Of a stretch of 6,237 bases of DNA, positions 1 to 5,109 are shown in pieces. Under the pieces are notes generated by a model. The model saw only the letters and a program-made list of their open reading frames with translations, made no database searches and was not told the origin of the DNA. Every line of letters starts with the position of its first letter. Within the stretch, counting starts at the first letter, position 1. Source of the stretch: Methanocellales archaeon (GTDB lineage Archaea > Halobacteriota > UBA148 > JAUWXC01). Made by a program: the position numbers and the translations under genes. The DNA lies in assembly GCA_030616565.1 (NCBI GenBank), contig JAUWXC010000046.1, positions 1 through 6,237 on the forward strand, in the 5' to 3' direction.

Positions 1-64
1 AAATTCTTTTATCTAATTGACGGAGTTCTACTGTTAACCTAAATCTTTGTCCGCCGATATGATT

Positions 65-187
65 CTAATGCTCCGCCCTTTCTTCTAACTCCTCGATTGG
101 CACGTGCTTGGACTTTTTTGTGCCTATCAGTACATGAAGCGGGTCTTTTGTGGCCTTAAATTTCTTGATCATAGCCCCTTTAACCAT
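65..187 (-). CDS. Small hypothetical protein (40 aa), third gene of the thiL-amrS unit
   Basis: This short ORF is read from ATG at 187 to a TAG stop at 67-65. It begins MVKGAMIKKF and ends EELEERAEH. The product is lysine-rich in the first two thirds and acidic near the end, with no signal peptide, membrane segment or cysteine motif. The case for a real gene is its position 32 bp after amrS on the same strand and a good ribosome binding site (GGTGGGGAT, 199-191). A second in-frame ATG at 172 would give 35 aa, but it has no comparable site. I do not recognise the family and give no function. The same frame stays open after the TAG to the window edge (at least 21 further codons, including RFRLTVELRQ). 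The stop could therefore be an edge-of-gene truncation, a sequencing error, or a read-through or pyrrolysine codon. Chance alone leaves such a stretch open about one time in three. Confidence 0.5.
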   Translation of the reverse strand: MVKGAMIKKFKATKDPLHVLIGTKKSKHVPIEELEERAEH

Positions 188-190
188 AGA

Positions 191-199
191 ATCCCCACC
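191..199 (-). promoter_or_regulatory. Ribosome binding site of the small ORF
   Basis: On the minus strand GGTGGGGAT lies 3 nt before the ATG at 187, with its GGTGG part 7 nt before it. It resembles the archaeal Shine-Dalgarno consensus GGAGGTGAT. It is the main reason for calling the 40-codon ORF a gene and for preferring its first ATG. Confidence 0.5.
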
Positions 200-219
200 G
201 TGATTTTTTCAATTTAAAC

Positions 220-1236
220 CTATCGCTCTTGTAAGCCTGTTACATTCACTTCAAATCCACATTTCGGACACTTATTGCCTGCGCCAAGACGGTTAATCAC
301 GCTGTACCCATGGCGTTCGATGAGAAGTTCACTGCACTTAGGACAAAAGGTACTCTCGTACTTATGCCCGAACACGTTGCCGATGTAAACATACTCGATG
401 CCGCATTCTTTTGCGATCCTATACGCCTCCTCCAGCGTCTTCACGGGCGTTGGTGGAACGTCTGTCATCTGATGACATGGGTAGAAACGGGAGAAGTGAA
501 CCGGTATATCCGCTCCAATGCCAGCAACCCACTCCGCAAATCGCCCGATCTCTTCTGGGCTGTCATTATGCCCTGGAATGACCAGATAGGTGATCTCCAG
601 ATGAATCTTCTTTTTCTTCATAGACTCGCACGTTTTGAGAACTGGATCAAGTTTCGCTCCATTGATGCGCTTGTAGTGCTCCGGGTTAAACGCCTTGACA
701 TCGACGTTGGCTGAATCCAAATACGCCGCTATCTTGTTCAACGCAGCTTCAGTCATGAAACCGTTGGTTACGTAAACCGTGTACAAGCCAGCTTTCTTCG
801 CCAGTTTGGCGGAATCATATGTATATTCGAACCAGATGGTCGGCTCGTTATATGTCCAGGAGATGCCCTGGCAGCCATATTGCTTCGCCAGTTCGATTGA
901 CTTCTCAGGCGTGATATCCTGTGTGGATACCTCTCCTACACCTGCAAATACGATTCCATAATTTTGACAGTGCTTGCACCTGAAGTTGCAGCCCACGGTT
1001 CCAAGCGAGAGGGCCATGGACCCAGGGTAAAAATGGAACAGCGGCTTTTTTTCGATGGGGTCGACGTTGATCGAAGATACGGAGTTGTATATCAGCGTGT
1101 AGAGTTTGCCGCCCTGATTCTCCCTGACGCGGCATATGCCTCTTTTTCCCTCTGCAATGGTGCATTGATGAGCACAGAGATTGCACTGCACCTTGTTGCT
1201 CGTTAAAGGTTTCCAGAGCATCGCTTCTTTTTTCAT
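220..1236 (-). CDS. amrS: AmmeMemoRadiSam system radical SAM enzyme (PflA-related)
   Basis: A cytoplasmic radical SAM protein of the AmrS family (older name: pyruvate formate-lyase activating enzyme homologue). The archaeal substrate is not known; the family is named for its association with AMMECR1 and MEMO proteins, neither of which is in this window. The 338-aa product has an N-terminal four-cysteine motif (C18, C21, C25, C35), the radical SAM cluster motif CxxxCxxC (C83, C87, C90; GCNFRCKHC), the segment GISWTYNEPTIWFEY (124-138), and a C-terminal zinc-ribbon-like pair of CPKC motifs (C298/C301 and C323/C326). All are intact. I chose ATG 1236 over the longer frame that begins at 1326. It has an AGGTGAG ribosome site, homology-like sequence begins right after it, and the longer form would overlap thiL by 86 bp with low-complexity basic residues. 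The start is 4 bp from the thiL stop. The stop is TAG, with a TAA two codons later. Family is certain; function is open. Confidence 0.93.
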   Translation of the reverse strand: MKKEAMLWKPLTSNKVQCNLCAHQCTIAEGKRGICRVRENQGGKLYTLIYNSVSSINVDPIEKKPLFHFYPGSMALSLGTVGCNFRCKHCQNYGIVFAGVGEVSTQDITPEKSIELAKQYGCQGISWTYNEPTIWFEYTYDSAKLAKKAGLYTVYVTNGFMTEAALNKIAAYLDSANVDVKAFNPEHYKRINGAKLDPVLKTCESMKKKKIHLEITYLVIPGHNDSPEEIGRFAEWVAGIGADIPVHFSRFYPCHQMTDVPPTPVKTLEEAYRIAKECGIEYVYIGNVFGHKYESTFCPKCSELLIERHGYSVINRLGAGNKCPKCGFEVNVTGLQER

Positions 1237-1239
1237 ATT

Positions 1240-1246
1240 CTCACCT
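1240..1246 (-). promoter_or_regulatory. Ribosome binding site of amrS, overlapping the thiL stop
   Basis: Minus-strand AGGTGAG contains GGTGA, a good archaeal Shine-Dalgarno core, ending 4 nt before the ATG at 1236. It includes the TGA stop of thiL, so ribosomes ending thiL sit on the amrS start site. This decides the amrS start. Confidence 0.75.
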
Positions 1247-2185
1247 GAAATGTTCGTATCCCTTTGTCGCAATCTTTTCGGTTGAACCGTTCTTTTCGAC
1301 CAAAATATCGCCAGAAGTGATCTCACCTATCACGGCAAATTGACATGCCTTTCTTGCCCTACCCAAACCGTCTGGCCTGATGGTAAACAGAAGTTCAAAA
1401 TCGCCAGCGCCATATAAGGGCAAATCCAGACCGGTGGAAATAACTTTAGTTTCATCCAAGACTGGCAGCTTATCCCCATAGATCAGAAAGCCGATGTTGT
1501 TCGCTTTGCTCAAATCATGCAGCGAAAGCGCAAGACCGTCGCTAATATCCATCATGGATGTCACCGCGCCGGATTCTGCCAACGCGATTGCTTCGTTGAC
1601 CCTTGGCTGGGGCTCGAACAATTTTTTCGTCACCACATCTTTAACGTTTTGCTGGATATTCATCTTCAGCGCCCTAAGGCCTGCTTCTGCGGTTCCCAGT
1701 TTACCGGTCACGCAGACCAGATCGCCTACATGCGCTCCGCTGCGCTTCAACAATTTATCCTTTTTTACGCTACCGAGGGCAGTGCAGACTATAGTAAGTT
1801 CACCGTGCTCATCCGTGTCCCCGCCAACGATGGAAACATCGAACTTTTCTGCGCACGCGTTCATCCCTTTAACGATGTCCTCGACAAGGGCAAGCTCCAC
1901 GTCATCCGGAAGTCCTAATGCTGCGACAGTAGCAAACGGTCTTCCACCCATCGCAGCGATGTCGCTCAGACTTACTGCAATCGACATCCAGCCCATCTGC
2001 CAAGGCGCCATCCCATCCGGAAAATCCGTGCTCTGGTGAAGCATGTCAGTAGTTACGAGAAGGTATTCATCGCCATGGTCCAGGACGGCGCAGTCATCCT
2101 CTCCAGCGCCGAGGACTATGTCATGTGGCAATAATTTTGAGATTTTGTTTATGAGGCCTCTTTCCCCTATATCTCGAATTTTCAT
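1241..2185 (-). CDS. thiL: Thiamine-monophosphate kinase
   Basis: ThiL phosphorylates thiamine monophosphate with ATP to give thiamine diphosphate, the active cofactor; it acts in the cytoplasm. The 314-aa product has the usual length and motif order of the PurM-like ATP-binding fold: GAGEDDCAV (26-34) and TTD (45-47) with the metal-binding acidic residues, SLSDIAAMGG (72-81), GGDTDEHG (121-128), the glycine-rich VTGKLGTAEAGL region (159-170), MDISDGLA (212-219), and GAGDFELLFT (259-268). The last motif is more often GGEDYELLFT in bacteria. I use ATG 2185; a TTG three codons upstream (2194) is also in frame, but the predicted transcript begins about there, so the ATG fits better. No Shine-Dalgarno is visible upstream, which fits a leaderless or near-leaderless message. 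It is the first gene of the minus-strand unit and is followed at once by amrS. Confidence 0.96.
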   Translation of the reverse strand: MKIRDIGERGLINKISKLLPHDIVLGAGEDDCAVLDHGDEYLLVTTDMLHQSTDFPDGMAPWQMGWMSIAVSLSDIAAMGGRPFATVAALGLPDDVELALVEDIVKGMNACAEKFDVSIVGGDTDEHGELTIVCTALGSVKKDKLLKRSGAHVGDLVCVTGKLGTAEAGLRALKMNIQQNVKDVVTKKLFEPQPRVNEAIALAESGAVTSMMDISDGLALSLHDLSKANNIGFLIYGDKLPVLDETKVISTGLDLPLYGAGDFELLFTIRPDGLGRARKACQFAVIGEITSGDILVEKNGSTEKIATKGYEHFR

Positions 2186-2195
2186 ACAATACAAG

Positions 2196-2219
2196 AATAA
2201 AGGGGGTAAAGGCTTTATT
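2196..2219. repeat. 7-bp inverted repeat across the thiL core promoter
   Basis: AATAAAG (2196-2202) and CTTTATT (2213-2219) are perfect inverted copies separated by 10 bp. The right arm overlaps the TATA tract and the left arm reaches the predicted thiL transcription start. A repressor bound here would block the promoter, but short AT-rich repeats of this kind also occur by chance. Confidence 0.3.
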
Positions 2220-2223
2220 TATA
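2216..2223 (-). promoter_or_regulatory. TATA box of the thiL-amrS unit
   Basis: The minus strand reads TATAAATA from 2223 to 2216, a near-consensus archaeal TATA box. Placing the transcription start about 25 nt downstream of its centre puts it near 2195, some 10 nt before the thiL ATG at 2185. That would leave almost no 5' leader, in agreement with the missing ribosome binding site. The start site is predicted by spacing only. Confidence 0.65.
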
Positions 2224-2225
2224 TC
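2218..2225 (+). promoter_or_regulatory. Possible TATA box of the coaBC unit
   Basis: The plus strand reads TTTATATC, a weaker match to the archaeal TTTATATA consensus, inside the same AT tract that forms the thiL TATA box on the other strand. Spacing would put the transcription start near 2245-2250 and leave a leader of about 25-30 nt that carries the coaBC ribosome site. No better candidate exists in the 90-bp gap. Confidence 0.45.
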
Positions 2226-2227
2226 GG

Positions 2228-2235
2228 TGTTAACA
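2228..2235. repeat. 8-bp palindrome TGTTAACA in the divergent promoter region
   Basis: A perfect palindrome just to the coaBC side of the AT core. It lies between the predicted TATA box and start site of coaBC, and upstream of the thiL TATA box. The position suits an operator, but nothing shows that a regulator binds it. Confidence 0.25.
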
Positions 2236-2266
2236 AACTTTTTTAGGCTGGAGGACGATTAAGAGC

Positions 2267-2272
2267 GGTGAT
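2267..2272 (+). promoter_or_regulatory. Ribosome binding site that supports the TTG start of coaBC
   Basis: GGTGAT matches the 3' part of the archaeal Shine-Dalgarno consensus and ends 3 nt before TTG 2276. A second purine run, GGAGGA at 2250-2255, has no usable in-frame start at the right distance. This site therefore decides the coaBC start. Confidence 0.55.
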
Positions 2273-2275
2273 TTC

Positions 2276-3481
2276 TTGACCCACCCCACACTGGATATCA
2301 AAGGCTCCAAGGGCAATGAGCTCTCTGGCAAGAAAATCGTGTTATGTGTTACAGGTAGCATAGCAGCCGTTGAAACGATTAAATTAGCACGTGAACTGAT
2401 CAGATACGACGCCGATGTTTATGGCGTCATGACCAGAGATGCCCAAAAGATCATACATCCATATGCGCTGCAATACGCAACCGGGAGGAACGTAATCACC
2501 GAGATCACAGGAGATGTCGAGCATATTGAATTGTGTGGAGATAGAATTGGCAAAGCAGACCTGCTGTTAATCGCTCCCTGCACGGCAAATACGATCGGGA
2601 AGATCGCAACTGGCATAGATGATACTCATGTGACGACATTCGCATCCACCGCGCTGGGCGCTAAAATTCCAATCATCATCGTTCCTGCGATGCACGAATC
2701 GATGTACTCGCAGCCGATTGTCGCCGATAACATCCAGCGATTGAAAGAGCTCGGGATCGAATTTGTGGGTCCTCACCTAGAGGAAGGAAAGGCTAAGATG
2801 GTTGATATTGAAGATGTCGTCATACGCGTGCTGCGCTCTCTCTCCAAGAAAGGACTGAGAGGAAAAAAGGTGCTGGTCACTGGCGGTGCAACCGCAGAGG
2901 CGATCGACCCAATACGAATTCTCACGAACAGAAGCTCGGGAAAGACCGGCCTAGAACTGGCAAGGGAGGCATTCATCAGGGGAGCAGATGTAACCCTTGT
3001 GCAGAAGGGCAATTGCCCGTATGCGGATATTCAAAACATCTACGTCGAAAGCGCCAAAGAGATGGGCGATGCCGTGTTGGGTGAGCTGAAAAAGGATTAT
3101 GATATATTTATCTGCGCCGCTGCCGTCTCGGATTACACCGTTGACAGATCTCAGGATAAACTCCCCTCTGGGCAGGAGTTAACGTTGAATCTCAAGCCCA
3201 TTCCAAAGTTAATAGAAAGGGTCAGAGACATGCATCCTGGATTGTACATGGTCAGTTTCAAGGCTGAAACCAATGTTCCCAAGGAGACGTTGATAAACAA
3301 AACGAGGTCGATGAAGAATAGGATCAAGTTAAACTTAGCCGTAGCAAACGATGTTGGCAAGGGTGGAATCGGCGAGGACGAGAATGAAGTGTATATCATC
3401 ACCGATGATGTCGTACATGTCAAGGGTCCCAAACGGGAGATTGCAAAAAAGGTAATAGATGCAATAGTTGGAATGTTATGA
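2276..3481 (+). CDS. coaBC: Bifunctional phosphopantothenoylcysteine synthetase/decarboxylase
   Basis: CoaBC joins cysteine to 4'-phosphopantothenate (CTP-dependent, CoaB half) and then decarboxylates the product with FMN (CoaC half) to give 4'-phosphopantetheine. The 401-aa protein has the archaeal N-terminus (THPTLDIKG), then the flavoprotein CoaC domain (about 18-185) with TGSIAA (26-31), the catalytic-type His in VEHIEL (H83), and APCTANTIGKIATGI (100-114). Its PAMH..M motif (137-143) has His where bacteria have PAMN, and no bacterial-type active-site Cys is seen in the GPHLEEGKAK loop (165-174). I recall the same features in the characterised Methanocaldococcus enzyme MJ0913. The CoaB domain (about 197-401) shows VTGGATAEAIDPIR (201-214), TNRSSGK (217-223; N218 matches E. 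coli N210) and AAAVSDYTV with K295 (matches E. coli K289). The TTG start is backed by a GGTGAT site and by the conserved HPT. Its stop overlaps the pantoate kinase ATG (ATGA). Confidence 0.95.
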   Translation: MTHPTLDIKGSKGNELSGKKIVLCVTGSIAAVETIKLARELIRYDADVYGVMTRDAQKIIHPYALQYATGRNVITEITGDVEHIELCGDRIGKADLLLIAPCTANTIGKIATGIDDTHVTTFASTALGAKIPIIIVPAMHESMYSQPIVADNIQRLKELGIEFVGPHLEEGKAKMVDIEDVVIRVLRSLSKKGLRGKKVLVTGGATAEAIDPIRILTNRSSGKTGLELAREAFIRGADVTLVQKGNCPYADIQNIYVESAKEMGDAVLGELKKDYDIFICAAAVSDYTVDRSQDKLPSGQELTLNLKPIPKLIERVRDMHPGLYMVSFKAETNVPKETLINKTRSMKNRIKLNLAVANDVGKGGIGEDENEVYIITDDVVHVKGPKREIAKKVIDAIVGML

Positions 3482-4332
3482 ATGCCATAAAAGCCAAAGC
3501 GTATGCGCCATCGCACATCACGGGCTTTTTTGAAATTTGCGAGTCTAAGAGCCCCGAGCGCACGGGGTCCAGGGGCTGCGGATTTACTCTCCAGGCTGGA
3601 ACGGTGACGGAAGTTATGGTTAAAGATGGAGAAGATATATCCATTCAATTAAACGGCGTTCCCGCAAGAGCTCCTACCACCGAATTCGTCGTGAGGGGAT
3701 TAGCAGCCAAGCACTCCGTTGAAGTGCGCAGCAAGATAGATGTCCCAATTGGATGCGGCTTTGGAGCTAGCGGAGCTGGCGCATTGAGCACCGCGCTGGC
3801 ACTGAATGAGGCGTTATCATTGAATCTCACATACGAGCAGACTGCGAAAGTCGCCCACATCGCTGAAGTGGAGAATAAAACCGGCTTAGGAGACGTGGTC
3901 GCGCAGTCAACTGGTGGCGTGGTGATACGAAAAGAGCCTGGAGCGCCAGGAATAGGCGTCGTTGACAGGATTCCCGTCGGCGATGTTAAAATTGATTACG
4001 TGGTGTTTGGCGAAATCGTCACAAGGGATGTCCTGGAAGATGTAGATGTGAGAAGAGAGATTAATAAAGCGGGAAAAGACGCCATGAAGAGATTGCTCCA
4101 CAGACCGACATTTAAAGAGTTTGTCCAGTTGTCCAAAAAATTCGCCATTAAAACCGGGCTTCTCAGCAGTAAAGCAGCTGATGCGATAGAAGCGGTCGAA
4201 AGCGAGGGCGGTGCGGCAAGCATGGCGATGCTGGGTGATGTCGTATTCGCTCTCGGTGGTGAGAATGCGCTGAAAGAATTTGGGGATGTTAAGACGAGCA
4301 AGATATACCATCAAGGGGCGCGACTGCTATGA
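3478..4332 (+). CDS. pok: Pantoate kinase (archaeal GHMP family)
   Basis: Pantoate kinase phosphorylates (R)-pantoate with ATP to 4-phosphopantoate, the first of two archaeal steps that stand in for bacterial PanC and CoaA. The 284-aa product carries the GHMP glycine-rich ATP loop PIGCGFGASGAGALSTALA (90-108), with the GASGAG form that I associate with pantoate kinases in place of the GLGSSA of other GHMP kinases. Next come HIAEVENKTGLGDVVAQ (127-143; D139 is the likely active-site acid) and a C-terminal third motif GGAASMAMLGD (244-254). The N-terminal YAPSHITGFFEI (9-20) is also typical. The ATG shares ATGA (3478-3481) with the coaBC stop and has only a weak ribosome site (GTTGGAATG), so translation is probably coupled. 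The next gene encodes the enzyme that uses its product. I see no oddities. Mevalonate-pathway GHMP kinases are excluded by the motif form and the context. Confidence 0.93.
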   Translation: MNAIKAKAYAPSHITGFFEICESKSPERTGSRGCGFTLQAGTVTEVMVKDGEDISIQLNGVPARAPTTEFVVRGLAAKHSVEVRSKIDVPIGCGFGASGAGALSTALALNEALSLNLTYEQTAKVAHIAEVENKTGLGDVVAQSTGGVVIRKEPGAPGIGVVDRIPVGDVKIDYVVFGEIVTRDVLEDVDVRREINKAGKDAMKRLLHRPTFKEFVQLSKKFAIKTGLLSSKAADAIEAVESEGGAASMAMLGDVVFALGGENALKEFGDVKTSKIYHQGARLL

Positions 4333-5078
4333 GTTACGAACTCGTTCGTAACATTCCAAAAGACCATCCGCGCTACGAGTCGCTGATGATCAGGGAGAAG
4401 TTGGTGAACGGATTCAAAGCGGGCATCGTCTGCGCCGAAGGATTGATCGCACATGGAAGAGGAGAGGCATTCGACTACCTAATCGGCGAAAAGACGATAG
4501 AGCCTGCGATAGTGGCAACAAAGGCTGCGGTTGCAATGATGTTAACAGCAAAGCACCCGGTCATATCGGTCAACGGTAACACTGCTGCGCTGGTGCCAGA
4601 TGAACTAGGATGCCTGAGCGAAAGAATAGGTGCGCCACTAGAAGTAAATCTGTTTCACAGGACAGAAGATAGGGTGGATAAGATAATCCATCATTTGAAG
4701 GCACATGGAGCAAAGGATGTTCTGGGGAAAAGAGCGGATGCGCACATTCCTGGAATTTCGCATGAGCGGGGTAAGGTGAGCAAAGAAGGGATATACAGCG
4801 CAGACGTCGTGTTCGTGCCCTTAGAGGATGGGGATAGGTGCGAAGCTCTGGGAAACATGGGGAAAAAGACGATTGCAATCGACCTCAATCCTTTATCGAG
4901 GACTGCACAGGCCGCAAGCGTTACTATCGTGGATAACGTTGTTAGGGCAATACCCAATATGACAAAACTGGTTGATGAAACGAAGGTATTGCCCGGGTCC
5001 GAATTGAAACGCATATGCACATCATACGACAATAAGGCGATGTTGGAAGAGGTAATCAGAAGGATTAAAATGATTTAA
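4329..5078 (+). CDS. pps: 4-phosphopantoate--beta-alanine ligase (phosphopantothenate synthetase)
   Basis: This archaeal enzyme condenses 4-phosphopantoate with beta-alanine, using ATP, to give 4'-phosphopantothenate, the substrate of CoaBC. The family was formerly DUF137 and is unrelated to bacterial pantothenate synthetase PanC. The 249-aa product is full length and carries the family blocks IPKDHPRYESL (9-19), GIVCAEGLIAHGRGEAFDY (32-50), NGNTAALVP (82-90), RADAHIPGISHERG (135-148), PLEDGDRCEALGNMGK (164-179) and AIDLNPLSRTA (183-193), a Rossmann-like nucleotide-binding fold. The start overlaps the pantoate kinase stop (ATGA, 4329-4332). An AAGGGG run about 12 nt upstream may help, but coupling is the likelier means of initiation. 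It ends with TAA. The symbol pps follows the literature name; the same symbol is also used for phosphoenolpyruvate synthase, which this is not. Confidence 0.95.
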   Translation: MSYELVRNIPKDHPRYESLMIREKLVNGFKAGIVCAEGLIAHGRGEAFDYLIGEKTIEPAIVATKAAVAMMLTAKHPVISVNGNTAALVPDELGCLSERIGAPLEVNLFHRTEDRVDKIIHHLKAHGAKDVLGKRADAHIPGISHERGKVSKEGIYSADVVFVPLEDGDRCEALGNMGKKTIAIDLNPLSRTAQAASVTIVDNVVRAIPNMTKLVDETKVLPGSELKRICTSYDNKAMLEEVIRRIKMI

Positions 5079-5109
5079 GAGAACATCTGGTTAGACTTGG
5101 AATGATGCC

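Noticed and set aside
1..42. Plus-strand open frame at the left edge as the end of another gene
   Set aside because: Only 13 codons before TAA with no recognisable sequence; it cannot be told from chance.
203..217. T-rich run on the plus strand as a terminator
   Set aside because: No plus-strand gene ends there; on the minus strand, where the genes are, it is an A run and cannot act as a T-tract terminator.
1237..1326. 30-codon N-terminal extension of amrS from ATG 1326
   Set aside because: It overlaps the thiL coding end, has no family-like sequence, and ATG 1236 has a good ribosome site.
1494..2039. Long plus-strand frame (181 codons) opposite thiL
   Set aside because: It is serine/proline/alanine-rich in the way antisense frames of real genes are, lacks any motif, and lies wholly within the well-supported thiL.
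5070..5080. AT-rich stretch near the pps stop as a TATA box for hisD
   Set aside because: The match to TTTATATA is poor, and hisD follows pps by only 31 bp on the same strand, so co-transcription is simpler.
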